Positions 28,221 through 37,832 of a stretch of 64,000 bases of DNA are shown here, piece after piece. The translations under genes were made by a program, and so were the position numbers. Position 1 is the first letter of the stretch. The number at the start of each line of letters is the position of its first letter. Source of the DNA: Paeniglutamicibacter kerguelensis (GTDB taxonomy: Bacteria; Actinomycetota; Actinomycetes; Actinomycetales; Micrococcaceae); contig NZ_JAGIOF010000001.1 of assembly GCF_017876535.1 (NCBI RefSeq), positions 1,736,001 through 1,800,000 on the forward strand, in the 5' to 3' direction. The notes under the pieces were generated by a model. That model saw only the letters and a list, made by a program, of their open reading frames with translations, was not told the origin of the DNA and searched no databases.

Positions 28221-28823
28221 TTAGCGTGATTTGACGCTTCGGGCCTTGGCCTCGGCGGCGATCCAGGCTCGCTGGGCCGGGGTCAGGCCAGAGGTTCCGC
28301 TGCGCGGGGAGGAAGCCGATGCCGCTGCGCCGGCGGAGCCGAATGCCGCACCGCGCCAGCCATGCGTGATGGCAAGGGCCGCGGCGTCGGCGGCGTCCGC
28401 GGGAGAGGGCGGCTCGTCCAGGCGCAGGATCTTGGCGACCATCTTGCCGACCGCCTGCTTGTTGGACTGGCCGGAACCCGTCACCGCGGCCTTGACCTCG
28501 GTGGGGGTGTGCAGCGCCACGGGGATGTCACGGCGGGCCGCCGCAACGATGACGATGCCCGAGGCCTGTGCAGTGCCCATCACGGTGCTGACATTGAGCT
28601 GGCTGAAGACCCTCTCGAGTGCCACGACATCGGGCTTGTGCTGGTCAAGCCACGCGTCGATGCCGTCGGCTATGACCAGAAGGCGCCGGTCAAGCGGCAG
28701 GTCCGGTTCGGAGCCGATGACCTTGACATCGATGAGCGTGGCACGCCGGTTGGGTTCGACGTCGACCACGGCCAGCCCACAACGGGTCAGTCCGGGGTCG
28801 ACGCCGACCACTCGCAGAGCCAA
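28221..28823 (-). CDS. ruvC: Crossover junction endodeoxyribonuclease RuvC
   Basis: A 200-residue resolvase. The RNase H-like fold shows [12 protein letters not shown] (first catalytic Asp at residue 8), VALERVF (second acidic residue), and [12 protein letters not shown] (the two C-terminal aspartates). The tail after residue 155 is longer than in E. coli RuvC and Ala/Ser-rich. It lies seven bases after yebC, so the two are probably one transcript. It cuts Holliday junctions positioned by RuvAB. Confidence 0.96.
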   Translation of the reverse strand: MALRVVGVDPGLTRCGLAVVDVEPNRRATLIDVKVIGSEPDLPLDRRLLVIADGIDAWLDQHKPDVVALERVFSQLNVSTVMGTAQASGIVIVAAARRDIPVALHTPTEVKAAVTGSGQSNKQAVGKMVAKILRLDEPPSPADAADAAALAITHGWRGAAFGSAGAAASASSPRSGTSGLTPAQRAWIAAEAKARSVKSR

Positions 28824-28829
28824 AGGGGC

Positions 28830-29585
28830 CTAGGCCTCTTCGAGTTCTGCCATGACCTCGGCACTGATGTCGGCGTTCGAGTAGACGTTCTGGACGTCGT
28901 CGAGTTCCTCGAGTGCCTCCGCCAGCTTCAGGAACTTGCGGGCCGCCTCGGCGTCCAGCTCGACCTGCATCGAGGGAACGAATTCAACTTCGTCGCTCTC
29001 GTACTCGATGCCGGCTTCCTCAAGGGCTGCAACGACGGCGCGCAGGTCGGTCGGTTCGCTGTGGATCTCGAACGAGTCACCGACTTCCTTTACCTCGTCG
29101 GCGCCGGCGTCGAGGACTGCCATGAGCACGTCGTCCTCGGTCAGGCCATTCTTCGGCAGGCCGACAACACCCTTGCGGGCAAAGAGGTACGCAACAGATC
29201 CTGGATCGGCTACGGAACCGCCATTGCGGGTGATGCCCAGGCGAACCTCGGAGGCTGCGCGGTTCTTGTTGTCGGTCAAGCACTCGATCAGCAGGGCCGA
29301 ACCCTGCGGGCCGCGTGCTTCGTAAATGATCTCGGTGTAGTCGATGACTTCACCGGTCAAACCGGCGCCGCGCTTGACGGCGCGGTCAATGTTTTCATTG
29401 GGAACCGAGGTCTTCTTTGCCTTGGAAACCGCAAGTTCCAGGGCCGGGTTGCCAGCCATATCGGCGCCGCCGGCTCGCGCCGCGACCTCGATGTTCTTGA
29501 TCAGCTTGGCGAAGGACTTGGCGCGCTTGGCGTCAATTGCAGCCTTCTTGTGTTTGGTGGTTGCCCATTTGGAGTGGCCGGACAT
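28830..29585 (-). CDS. yebC: YebC/PmpR family DNA-binding regulatory protein
   Basis: A 251-residue protein with the invariant opening [21 protein letters not shown] and internal NIDRAVKRG and [13 protein letters not shown] segments. The family is described as transcriptional regulator and, more recently, as an aid to ribosomes stalled on proline stretches. It sits between pdxT and ruvC, two bases after the pdxT stop, as in most actinobacteria. Confidence 0.96.
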   Translation of the reverse strand: MSGHSKWATTKHKKAAIDAKRAKSFAKLIKNIEVAARAGGADMAGNPALELAVSKAKKTSVPNENIDRAVKRGAGLTGEVIDYTEIIYEARGPQGSALLIECLTDNKNRAASEVRLGITRNGGSVADPGSVAYLFARKGVVGLPKNGLTEDDVLMAVLDAGADEVKEVGDSFEIHSEPTDLRAVVAALEEAGIEYESDEVEFVPSMQVELDAEAARKFLKLAEALEELDDVQNVYSNADISAEVMAELEEA

Positions 29586-29587
29586 GC

Positions 29588-30256
29588 TTACGCTTCTCCT
29601 CTGATCATGTGGATAAATAATTCGTGAATGCGGCGTTCGCCCGTCACCTCGGGGTGGAAGGACGTCGCCAGCAGGTTTCCCGAACGTACTGCAACAATTC
29701 TATCCACCTGGACCCCATCCGCGTTCATCGGCGTGTTCGCCGCCGGAATAGTGGCCAATGCCTCCACGGACGTGCCGATGCTTTCAACCCACGGGGCGCG
29801 GATGAAGACCGCGCGCACGGGCTTGGTCGGCTCGTCCGGATCCTGGCTGGACACGGATTCCAGGCCGCGGACCTGCATGTCGACCTCGAAGGAATCGACC
29901 TGGCGGCCGAACGCGTTGCGTCGCACCACCATGTCGATGCCGCCGAAGCTCTGTTGCGGCTCTCCCATGAGGTTGGTGGTGGGGTCGGCGATGGTGTTGG
30001 CCAGCATGATCATCCCGGCGCACGACCCGTAGACCGGGAAGCCGTCGGCGATACGCGCCTTCAGTGCATCGGCCACGCCGTACATACGGGAGAGCTTGTC
30101 GATCACCGTGGATTCGCCGCCGGGGATGATCAGGCCCTCGACCCGCGCCAGTTCCTGCGGTGTTTTCACCGGGACGGCCTCTGCGCCCAGGGCGCCCAGG
30201 GTGTGGAGATGTTCACGCACATCGCCCTGCAGGGCGAGCACTCCTATTCGTGACAC
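29588..30256 (-). CDS. pdxT: Pyridoxal 5'-phosphate synthase glutaminase subunit PdxT
   Basis: A 222-residue class I glutamine amidotransferase that feeds ammonia to PdxS. Catalytic cysteine in YGSCAGMIM and the His-Glu pair in [10 protein letters not shown] are both present; [10 protein letters not shown] is a further family motif. The start is GTG 30256 ([16 protein letters not shown]), matching the family N-terminus; an open upstream extension has no similarity. Unusually its partner pdxS is about 4.4 kb away, beyond three other genes; pdxT is here cotranscribed with yebC. Confidence 0.95.
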   Translation of the reverse strand: MSRIGVLALQGDVREHLHTLGALGAEAVPVKTPQELARVEGLIIPGGESTVIDKLSRMYGVADALKARIADGFPVYGSCAGMIMLANTIADPTTNLMGEPQQSFGGIDMVVRRNAFGRQVDSFEVDMQVRGLESVSSQDPDEPTKPVRAVFIRAPWVESIGTSVEALATIPAANTPMNADGVQVDRIVAVRSGNLLATSFHPEVTGERRIHELFIHMIRGEA

Positions 30257-30380
30257 GTGTGTCGCTTTCTGGTTGTCCTTGTATGCTCCGCCTGCGGCTT
30301 GGGCAGGCGGACAGCCAAGCTTAAACCCGCGGGGGGCTCCATTCCATCTTGATGACACGGCGCGTCGGGCATCATCGGCC

Positions 30381-31646
30381 TCACCTGGCTGCCGGCACCC
30401 AGGGTCCTGCGCCGTCCCGGTCGGCACCGAAGGCATTGACGGTTGCCGTGGTGCGTTTCAGCGATGCGGCGTCGCCCTGCGTGTCAGTGCATTGGCTCCC
30501 GGCCGGCGCAGGCAGGGCACACCAGCGCGCGCGGTCCTCGGCCATCAAGTGCGGGACCCAGCGCAACTTCCCGGGTTCCCAGCCGGAAGCGGTTCGCACG
30601 AATTGCATGTTTACAGTGATGCCCTCACGGTTCAGCACGGTCTTGGTGTCGTGCTTGGCCACAGAATTGCCCAACCCGTAGACGATCCAGGTACTTCCGC
30701 GTTTTTCGATCGGCAGCACCGAGTGGGTGTGGTGCGAGTAGATGAAATCGAATTCGCCGCTGTCGGCCAGGGCCCGGTACAGCTCCCTTTGCCCCGCAGT
30801 GGGCCTGTCGGTGTATTCGGCGCCGTCGTGGATTGCCGCCAGGACGATGTCCGCACCAGCGGCGCGTGCGGTCCTGGCCCTGGCAACCAGCGAGGCCTCG
30901 TCGATGTCGTCGACCCGCCACGGGGCGTCCTCGGCGACGCCGTTGAGAGAATAGGTTCCGGCAATGACCGAAACCTTGGCGCCTCCGGCCTGCGTGAGAA
31001 GCGGCTTCCCGGCATCAACCGGACTCCGGTAGGAACCGGTGGAAACCAGTCCGGCGTCCTTCAGCGCGTCCAGGGTGCGGATGACGCCCTCCGCTCCCCC
31101 GTCCATCGAGTGGTTGCTGGCGGTGGTGCAACCGTCGTACCCCACGGCCTTGAGCGCCGGGACGATTTCCTGCGGCACCGCGAACATCGGGTAGCCCCGG
31201 TACGGGCCACCCTTGGGGGCCAGCGGCGTTTCAAGGTTGCACAGCGACAGGTCGACCTCGTCAAGGAACGGCGCAATGCCGCCGAGCAGCGGCTCGAAGT
31301 CCAGCTGCCCCTTGCCGTCCTTTTTCGCCTGTTCCCACAACGCCGGGTGCAGGAGGATGTCCCCGGCGACGGCGACCTCGATGCATTCGTCCCCGGGGCA
31401 CGACGCATCGGGCGGGGGTTTTGCTGTTGAATCCGGTGCGGCTGGCTCCTGCGGCACAGTGCCTGCTGTTGGCTCGTCGCTTGGCGCTGCCGTGACAGAT
31501 GTGGGTTCGGCAGAAGCCGGTGCAGGGACCCGCGCCGGTTGCGCGGGCGCAACCGAACATGACCCCAGCGCGACTGCCAGCGCCAGCGCCGGAAGCATGG
31601 CAAGGATTCTTCGGTCACGCACGGAATCGGCGGGGCGTTCGTCCAT
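30381..31646 (-). CDS. CapA-family lipoprotein (poly-gamma-glutamate synthesis/metallophosphoesterase-like)
   Basis: A 421-residue exported protein. Residues 17-33 form a hydrophobic signal with a lipobox ending in LGSC, then a Thr/Pro/Ala-rich linker to about residue 85. The CapA domain follows: VAGDILLHP (metal-binding Asp), NLETPLAP, TTASNHSMDGG (NH motif), LAAIHDGAEY and YSHHTHSVLPIEKR, the standard metal-ligand series of the family. Substrate unknown; no other capsule genes are near. It is divergent from the M3 peptidase. The ATG at 31646 gives the signal peptide; the frame extends upstream over the divergent gene's start. Confidence 0.88.
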   Translation of the reverse strand: MDERPADSVRDRRILAMLPALALAVALGSCSVAPAQPARVPAPASAEPTSVTAAPSDEPTAGTVPQEPAAPDSTAKPPPDASCPGDECIEVAVAGDILLHPALWEQAKKDGKGQLDFEPLLGGIAPFLDEVDLSLCNLETPLAPKGGPYRGYPMFAVPQEIVPALKAVGYDGCTTASNHSMDGGAEGVIRTLDALKDAGLVSTGSYRSPVDAGKPLLTQAGGAKVSVIAGTYSLNGVAEDAPWRVDDIDEASLVARARTARAAGADIVLAAIHDGAEYTDRPTAGQRELYRALADSGEFDFIYSHHTHSVLPIEKRGSTWIVYGLGNSVAKHDTKTVLNREGITVNMQFVRTASGWEPGKLRWVPHLMAEDRARWCALPAPAGSQCTDTQGDAASLKRTTATVNAFGADRDGAGPWVPAAR

Positions 31647-31725
31647 GGGTACGAGCCTAACCTCGATGAGGCCTCGGCGGCGCGGGAAACGGACAGCGCG
31701 CCGGGCATGTGACAGGCTTGAGGAC

Positions 31726-33747
31726 ATGCAGAATCCGTTGCTTGAGCGAAGTACTTTGCCGTTCGAATTCCCCGATTTCCCCGCCATCACCGCAGCGCAC
31801 TACCTGGAGGCAGCAGAAGCCGGCGTGGCACGGCAGCTGGAAGAACTTCGGGCCATTGCGCAAGATGCCGACGCTCCGACGTTTGAGAACACCTTTGTGG
31901 CCTTGGAGCGCAGCGGGCAGCTGTTGCGCCGGACCATCATGGCGTACGGGACGGTCTTCTCCGCCCACGGCACCGACGACCTGCGCGAGATCGACCCGAC
32001 GCTCCAGGCCCTCTTTTCCGGCCACATGGACGCGATCCACCTGGACCAGGGACTCTTCGACCGGCTGGCATCCTTCGACGCCACGGGGCTTGAGGGCGAG
32101 GACGCGCGCCTGGTGTCCGAAACGCTGCGCACCTTCCGCGCCGCCGGCGCGGAACTGGATGCGGACAAGAAGGCAACCCTGCGGGAACTGAACGGGCGGA
32201 TCACCGACCTGTCCTCCGAGTATTCCCGCAAGCTGCTCGGCGCCATGAACGATGCCGCCGTCCACTTCGAGGACGCCGGGGACCTTGCCGGGCTCAGCGA
32301 AGGAGAATTGGCCTCGGCCGCCGGTGCCGCGCGCGAGGCCGGGCACGAATCCGGGTACCTGCTGACCCTGGTGCTGCCGACCGCCCAGCCGTTGCTGGCC
32401 ACGCTGGAGATCGGCGAATCGCGCCGGCGGCTCTTCGAGGCCTCGGTGACCCGCGGCCGGGACGGCGAAAACCGCACCCTGGGGCTTGCCGCCCGGATGG
32501 CCGCGCTGCGCGCCACCCGCGCGGAACTGCTGGGCCACGAAACCCATGCCGACGTGGTCCTGGAAGGGGCAACGGCACCGTCCCTCGAGGCGGTCCGGGA
32601 ACGCCTGGCCGAACTCGTTCCGGCGGCCGTGGCCAACGCCCGCGCCGAGGCCGATGAGCTGGCCAAGATTTCCGGTGCCCCGATCAACCCCTGGGACTGG
32701 GCCTACTACTCGGCGGCCGTCGCCAAGGAGCGCTACACCCTTGACCGCGCGGCGCTGCGCGAATACTTCGAGCTCGACGCGGTCCTCGCCCGCGGCGTCT
32801 TTGCCGCCGCGCAACGGCTCTACGGGCTTTCCTTCTCCGAACGCACCGACCTGCCGCTCTACCACCCGGATGTGCGCATCTGGGACGTGCACAACCAGGA
32901 CGGCAGCATCCTGGGGCTCTTCCTGGGCGACTTCTTCGCCCGTCCGACCAAATCCGGTGGCGCCTGGATGAACTCGATCCGCGAATCCGTCGGGCTCTTC
33001 AATGAGCGCCCGGTGGTCACCAACACGCTGAACATCCCGAAGCCGGCGGCGGGGGAACCCGCGCTGGTGAGCTTCGACGAGGTCAACACGCTCTTCCACG
33101 AATTCGGCCATGCCCTGCACGGGCTGTTTTCCGCCGGGAAGTACCCGTCGCTGGCCGGCACCTCGGTGCCGCGCGACTTCGTCGAGTACCCCTCGCAGGT
33201 CAATGAAATGTGGTCCCTGCACGAGGAAATCCTGCCCGGCTACGCCGCCCACACCGAGACCGGCGCACCGCTGCCGGAGGGCACCATCGCCAAGCTGGAG
33301 GCCGCGGCCCTCTGGGGCGAGGGCTTTGCCACCACCGAGTACCTCACCGCGGCCGTCCTGGACCTGGCCTGGCACTCGCTGCCGGCCGGGGAAACCGTCG
33401 AGGACCCCGCAGCGTTCGAGGACCGCGTCCTGAAGGAGGCCGGGCTGATCCCCGACCTGGTGCCCTCGCGCTACCGCACCGGATACTTCAAGCACATCTT
33501 CGACGGCGGCTACTCGGCCGGTTATTACTCCTACATCTGGTCGGAGGTCCTGGACGCCGACACCGTGGAGTGGTTCACCGAAAACGGCGGCCTGCGTCGG
33601 GGCAACGGGGACCATTTCCGCAGCGAGCTGCTCTCCCGCGGCAACACCCGCGACCCGCTGGAATCCTACGAGCTCTTCCGCGGCCGACCGGCCAGGATCG
33701 AACCGCTGCTGGTTCGCCGGGGACTGCCAACGGGCCAGGGCGCATGA
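31726..33747 (+). CDS. M3-family metallopeptidase (peptidyl-dipeptidase Dcp / oligopeptidase type)
   Basis: A 673-residue cytoplasmic zinc peptidase. The active site is FHEFGHALHGLF (HExxH), with the third ligand in NEMWSLHEEIL; DGGYSAGYYSYIWSEVLDAD is the C-terminal substrate-binding segment. ATG 31726 follows TTGAGGAC. The family degrades short peptides; this member resembles Dcp in length. Its stop overlaps the GNAT start as ATGA. Confidence 0.95.
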   Translation: MQNPLLERSTLPFEFPDFPAITAAHYLEAAEAGVARQLEELRAIAQDADAPTFENTFVALERSGQLLRRTIMAYGTVFSAHGTDDLREIDPTLQALFSGHMDAIHLDQGLFDRLASFDATGLEGEDARLVSETLRTFRAAGAELDADKKATLRELNGRITDLSSEYSRKLLGAMNDAAVHFEDAGDLAGLSEGELASAAGAAREAGHESGYLLTLVLPTAQPLLATLEIGESRRRLFEASVTRGRDGENRTLGLAARMAALRATRAELLGHETHADVVLEGATAPSLEAVRERLAELVPAAVANARAEADELAKISGAPINPWDWAYYSAAVAKERYTLDRAALREYFELDAVLARGVFAAAQRLYGLSFSERTDLPLYHPDVRIWDVHNQDGSILGLFLGDFFARPTKSGGAWMNSIRESVGLFNERPVVTNTLNIPKPAAGEPALVSFDEVNTLFHEFGHALHGLFSAGKYPSLAGTSVPRDFVEYPSQVNEMWSLHEEILPGYAAHTETGAPLPEGTIAKLEAAALWGEGFATTEYLTAAVLDLAWHSLPAGETVEDPAAFEDRVLKEAGLIPDLVPSRYRTGYFKHIFDGGYSAGYYSYIWSEVLDADTVEWFTENGGLRRGNGDHFRSELLSRGNTRDPLESYELFRGRPARIEPLLVRRGLPTGQGA

Positions 33748-34499
33748 CAACCATCAGCTTTGCCCAGGAGACACTCACCCAGTGGCACGAGGCCATGGCG
33801 ATCGCCACGGGCGGCAAGCTCTTTACGACCCACGGTTGCTCGTGGGCCTGGCAGCCCGCACGCCGCCGGCTGGTTCTGCTCTTCCCCCGGCACGCCCAGG
33901 AAGCCGGCATCCGCCCCGGCCTGGCCGAGGGAACCCGCTTGGGTGCCCGCCGGGTGGAGGCCTGGGTCAATTCCGGAGCCCCGGCCGACGGCCTGCAATC
34001 CGCCGGTTTCACCGACGCCGCACAGATCAGCTGGCATGCAGGCGAGTTGGTGAGCCCCGCCGAGTTGTGGCCGGGGCGCGTGCGCCTTGGCACCGAGGTG
34101 CCGGAGGCTTCGGGAGCCGACGCCCAGGAGCTGAACGTGGCAAATCTCTGGCGCGATCCGGCTTCCACCGGACTCAGCGCCGGACACCCGGCCCTGCGGC
34201 GCATCGAGCAGGCAACCGCCAGGACCCTTGACGGGGACCTGGTGGGCCGGGCCTTTGCCCAGCAGGCTCTCGGAGGGCAGCTGGCGATCCACGGGTTGGC
34301 CGTGGGCGCCGCACACCGGCGCCAAGGCGTTGGCTCGGCCCTGCTGCACGGGCTGGCGCGTGGCATGGTCAATCCGCTGGGTCTTGAGGAAAAGTCGCAG
34401 GTCGAGTTGATCGCCTCCGCCTCGCCGACCTCGGCGCAGTTCTTCGAGGCCAACGGCATGCGCCTGCTCGGCCGCGGGCGGCACATGGTGTTGCGCTAA
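33744..34499 (+). CDS. GNAT-family N-acetyltransferase
   Basis: A 251-residue protein translationally coupled to the M3 peptidase. The C-terminal half is a GNAT fold: GLAVGAAHRRQGVGSALLHGL carries the acetyl-CoA pyrophosphate loop, and ASPTSAQFFEANGMRLLGRG the last strand and helix. The N-terminal 130 residues also look like a degenerate GNAT-type domain and are not recognisable further. The substrate is unknown; the coupling hints at peptide or amino acid N-acetylation. Confidence 0.85.
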   Translation: MTTISFAQETLTQWHEAMAIATGGKLFTTHGCSWAWQPARRRLVLLFPRHAQEAGIRPGLAEGTRLGARRVEAWVNSGAPADGLQSAGFTDAAQISWHAGELVSPAELWPGRVRLGTEVPEASGADAQELNVANLWRDPASTGLSAGHPALRRIEQATARTLDGDLVGRAFAQQALGGQLAIHGLAVGAAHRRQGVGSALLHGLARGMVNPLGLEEKSQVELIASASPTSAQFFEANGMRLLGRGRHMVLR

Positions 34500-34523
34500 C
34501 TCCCGATGCATGTCCGAACGACG

Positions 34524-34575
34524 AAGGCCCGGCCCCGGTCCGTTTCCCTGAGGGAATCGAACGGGGCCGGGCCTT
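34524..34575. terminator. Bidirectional terminator between the GNAT gene and pdxS
   Basis: AAGGCCCGGCCCC (34524-34536) pairs with 34563-34575; inside the loop a TTCCCTGAGGGAA palindrome can pair too. The A/T ends give T-tracts in both directions, suiting the two convergent genes. Confidence 0.75.
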
Positions 34576-34608
34576 TGCGCTTACGTCAGCCTCGGAGAGA
34601 AGCCGGTG

Positions 34609-35523
34609 CTACCAGCCGCGCTCGGCGAGGCGGTGCGGTGCCGGGATGTCGGCGACGTTGATGCCGACCATGGCCTCGCCCAGTCCGCGGGAGATGCGGG
34701 CCAGCTCGTCCGGGTCGTTGTAGAAGGTGGTGGCCTTGACCACGGCGGCGGCACGCTGTGCCGGGTTGCCGGACTTGAAGATGCCCGAGCCGACGAACAC
34801 GCCGTCTGCGCCCAGCTGCATCATCATGGCGGCGTCGGCCGGGGTGGCGATGCCGCCGGCGGTGAAGAGCACTACCGGGAGCTTGCCGGTGGCGGCAATT
34901 TCCTTGACCAGTTCGTACGGGGCCTGCAGTTCCTTGGCGGCTACGTACAGTTCGTCCTTCGGGAGGGCTGCAAGCTTGGCGATTTCGGCGCGGATCTTGC
35001 GCATGTGGCCGGTGGCGTTGGAAACGTCGCCGGTTCCTGCCTCGCCCTTGGAACGGATCATGGCCGCGCCCTCATTGATGCGGCGCAGTGCCTCACCGAG
35101 GTTGGTGGCACCGCAGACGAAGGGAACCTTGAAGTCCCACTTGTCGATGTGGTGCTCGTAGTCGGCCGGGGACAGCACCTCGGACTCGTCGATGTAGTCG
35201 ACACCCAGGGACTGAAGGATCTGCGCCTCGACGAAGTGGCCGATGCGGGCCTTGGCCATGACCGGGATGGAGACCGCATCGATGATGCTGTCGATCATGT
35301 CCGGGTCGCTCATGCGCGAAACGCCGCCCTGGGCGCGGATGTCGGCCGGGACACGCTCGAGAGCCATGACGGCTACAGCGCCTGCATCTTCGGCGATACG
35401 GGCCTGTTCTGCGGTGACAACATCCATGATGACGCCGCCCTTGAGCATTTCCGCCATGCCGCGCTTGACGCGGTCGCTACCTACGGTAGTTGCCGGGGTT
35501 GAGACGCCTTCGTTTTCAGACAC
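34609..35523 (-). CDS. pdxS: Pyridoxal 5'-phosphate synthase lyase subunit PdxS
   Basis: A 304-residue (beta/alpha)8 enzyme that builds PLP from ribose 5-phosphate, glyceraldehyde 3-phosphate and ammonia. Landmarks are [38 protein letters not shown], the first catalytic lysine in [17 protein letters not shown], and the second lysine in [11 protein letters not shown]. The length and start match the family. Its upstream region has a CGGTTATG-N11-CATAACCG palindrome. The partner pdxT lies downstream, beyond three genes. Confidence 0.97.
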   Translation of the reverse strand: MSENEGVSTPATTVGSDRVKRGMAEMLKGGVIMDVVTAEQARIAEDAGAVAVMALERVPADIRAQGGVSRMSDPDMIDSIIDAVSIPVMAKARIGHFVEAQILQSLGVDYIDESEVLSPADYEHHIDKWDFKVPFVCGATNLGEALRRINEGAAMIRSKGEAGTGDVSNATGHMRKIRAEIAKLAALPKDELYVAAKELQAPYELVKEIAATGKLPVVLFTAGGIATPADAAMMMQLGADGVFVGSGIFKSGNPAQRAAAVVKATTFYNDPDELARISRGLGEAMVGINVADIPAPHRLAERGW

Positions 35524-35590
35524 CTTGGGTTCCTTTCAATAAGGTGAGCAGTATGCGAATCATCGTAGGACGAGGACGTAACAAAGACCT

Positions 35591-35617
35591 CGGTTATGTC
35601 GTCACAATTCATAACCG
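35591..35617. promoter_or_regulatory. Palindromic operator candidate upstream of pdxS
   Basis: CGGTTATG (35591-35598) and CATAACCG (35610-35617) form perfect 8 bp arms with an 11-base spacer, 68-94 bases before the pdxS start. In other actinobacteria pdxST is activated by a MocR-type regulator (PdxR), but no such gene is in the window, so the binding protein is unknown. Confidence 0.5.
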
Positions 35618-35871
35618 GTCGACAAGTCTCCTAGATTTTTGACGCCGTCAGTCTACCCGCAAAGCACCGAATACCGCTGGATCATAGGGTTTTTCGGCCG
35701 AACACAGGAACGCCTCCGGCGCAACCCCGCATAGGAAACAGTCGGGACCACCCTGCGCATTTCACCTGGGTCCACCCCCGTCACATTTCATGACAGCAGA
35801 CCGCCTTCGAGAAAACACCAGGCAAACCGGACACATATGGGTATGGCCACGGCTTCGGGATGGAAGTTTTT
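35618..35871. other. Intergenic stretch, nothing further recognised
   Basis: Between the pdxS promoter region and the end of the exporter gene there is no credible reading frame, RNA gene or strong hairpin. The part nearest pdxS is relatively AT-rich and may hold its promoter. Confidence 0.4.
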
Positions 35872-36798
35872 TCACCGTCTGGACCCGCGGGTGGAACGCT
35901 GCGCGACGGCTAGGGCCGCGATGTTCGCGCCGACGATCACCACGATGGACAACCATGCGAGCGCGTCGAGTTGCTGGCCAAGTGCGACGAAGCCGATCAA
36001 CGCGGCGAAAACGGGGTTGGCGCTCATGAACATCGAGAATGAATGGGCCGGGATCCGCCGCAGGGCCAACAGGTCCGCGAGGAACGGCACCGCCGAGGAC
36101 AACACCCCGGCCGCCAAGGCGTAGCCCAGCACCGCGACCGTCGGCGGATTCTGCCACAGCACCCAGGCACCAACCGGCAGGTAAAGGAAGCCGGAGACAA
36201 GTGCGGCCGCGGCGGAGCCCTCAAGTCCGGGCACGCGGGACCCGACTTCCCGGTTGAGCAGGATGTAGCAGGCCCAGCACAGGGCTGCCAGCAGCGCCAG
36301 ACCGATGCCCCCATAGTCCGTGGACGGCGTGGGCCGCACCAGCACGGCCACCGCGCCCGCGGCGGCTGTCGCACAGAGCACGTTGGCGAGGCGGCGTGAG
36401 CCCAGCAGCGCCACGGCCAACGGACCCAGGAATTCCAGGGTGACGGCCAGGCCGAGCCCGATCCGCTCGATCGCGGCATAGAGGGACAGGTTCATCACGG
36501 CGAAAACCAACGCCAACCCCAGCACCACCCGCCACTGGGCGGCACTGAAGCGCCAAAGCTGCGGCCTGCCCACCAGCACCAGCACGAGGGCGGCCACCCA
36601 TTGGCGGACCGCCACCACCCCGGCCGGACCGAGCACGGGAAATGCCAGCGACGCGAGCGAAGCCCCGGTCTGGTTTGACAGGCCACTGACCAGCATCAGT
36701 GGCACTCCGCCCCGCCTCCCTCGGGCGCTGGAGGTGGCGGGGTTGCCGGGCACACCGGCACCGAGGGGCTGGGCGGAAGCGGAGGGTTCGAGTTGCAT
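35872..36798 (-). CDS. EamA/DMT-family transporter (RhtA-like exporter)
   Basis: A protein of about 308 residues with ten predicted membrane helices in two EamA halves (for example VVLGLALVFAVMNLSLYAAIERIGLGLAVTL in the first half, split here only by reading). The helix pattern and YAAIERIGLGLAVTLEFLGP resemble RhtA-type threonine/homoserine exporters. The substrate is not proven. An alternative ATG at 36840 would add 14 residues; neither has a strong ribosome site. It is divergent from a LysR gene, which probably controls it through the palindrome between them. Confidence 0.85.
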   Translation of the reverse strand: MQLEPSASAQPLGAGVPGNPATSSARGRRGGVPLMLVSGLSNQTGASLASLAFPVLGPAGVVAVRQWVAALVLVLVGRPQLWRFSAAQWRVVLGLALVFAVMNLSLYAAIERIGLGLAVTLEFLGPLAVALLGSRRLANVLCATAAAGAVAVLVRPTPSTDYGGIGLALLAALCWACYILLNREVGSRVPGLEGSAAAALVSGFLYLPVGAWVLWQNPPTVAVLGYALAAGVLSSAVPFLADLLALRRIPAHSFSMFMSANPVFAALIGFVALGQQLDALAWLSIVVIVGANIAALAVAQRSTRGSRR

Positions 36799-36850
36799 GA
36801 TTCCAACGGTGGAAGCAGCGGATGGATACGCAAAATGCATCCACGCGATA

Positions 36851-36873
36851 ATCTATTCGCTAAACACATAGAT
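36851..36873. promoter_or_regulatory. LysR-type operator (T-N11-A palindrome)
   Basis: ATCTAT-N11-ATAGAT is a perfect inverted repeat with the T-N11-A core of LysR-type regulators, centred in the interval between the divergent exporter and LysR genes. Confidence 0.75.
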
Positions 36874-36890
36874 GAAAGCGACGGAACACG

Positions 36891-37763
36891 TTGACACTGG
36901 AGTTGAAGCAGCTGCGCTGCCTGGTCGCCATCATCGACACCGGCAGTTTCACGGATGCCGCCCTTGAGCTGGGCGTTTCCCAGGCCGCGGTCTCCCGCAC
37001 CCTTGCCGGCCTCGAAGATGTGCTCGGGGTGCGGCTGCTGCACCGCACCAGCCGCAGCATCGCCCCCACCACGGCCGGGGTCCAGGTCCTGGCCCGGGCC
37101 CGAGTGCTGCTCAGCGCTGCCGACGAACTCGTCCGGGAAGCCACCACCGGCCACACCCGACTTCACATCGGCCATGCGTGGTCTGCCTTCGGCCGGCACA
37201 CCACCGAGTTCCAGCGGCGTTGGCAGGACCAGCACCCCGAGACCGATCTGCGGTTGATCCGCCACAACACCCCGACCGGCGGGCTCGCCGAGGGGTTGTG
37301 CGACCTTGCCGTCGTCCGGGCCCCGCTGGATTTGAAACCGTGGGCGCACGCCCTGATCGGCCACGAAATCCGCTATGTTGCCCTCGCCTCGGACGACGCC
37401 TGGGCCAGCCGGCACCATGTCCGCCTGCGCGAGATCCACACCCGGACCTTGGCGATCGACCACCGCACCGGAACCACCACCCTGGACCTGTGGCCCGAGG
37501 GTGAACAACCCGCCATCGAGTACACCCGCGATGTGGATGACTGGCTCACCGCCATCTCCACGGGGCGTTGCGTCGGCGTGACCCCCGAATCGACCGCCTC
37601 GCAGTACCGACGTGCAGGCATCACCTACCGTCCGCTTCTGGACACCCAGCCCGTGCCCGTGTATCTCATGTGGCGCACCCACGACTTCCACCCGGCCACG
37701 CACACCGCCATCGCCCTGGCCAAAATCCTCTACCAGGGAGCGAGCGGCACTTCCGCGCCGTGA
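36891..37763 (+). CDS. LysR-family transcriptional regulator
   Basis: A 290-residue regulator. The N-terminal winged helix is canonical: LRCLVAIIDTGSFTDAALELGVSQAAVSRTLAGLE, here divided for reading, then VRLLHRTSRSIAPTTAG. The C-terminal periplasmic-binding-like domain (from about residue 90) is less conserved, so the effector is unknown. The likely start is TTG 36891. It is divergent from the EamA exporter, the usual arrangement for LysR regulators of amino-acid exporters, and convergent with the biotin operon, which ends 69 bases away. Confidence 0.88.
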   Translation: MTLELKQLRCLVAIIDTGSFTDAALELGVSQAAVSRTLAGLEDVLGVRLLHRTSRSIAPTTAGVQVLARARVLLSAADELVREATTGHTRLHIGHAWSAFGRHTTEFQRRWQDQHPETDLRLIRHNTPTGGLAEGLCDLAVVRAPLDLKPWAHALIGHEIRYVALASDDAWASRHHVRLREIHTRTLAIDHRTGTTTLDLWPEGEQPAIEYTRDVDDWLTAISTGRCVGVTPESTASQYRRAGITYRPLLDTQPVPVYLMWRTHDFHPATHTAIALAKILYQGASGTSAP

Positions 37764-37832
37764 ACGTAGGAGTGTCCGCCAAGGCTGTCGAGGCCGAGTT
37801 CGAAGTGCCGGCGTTCGACGCCTGCGTGTTGG

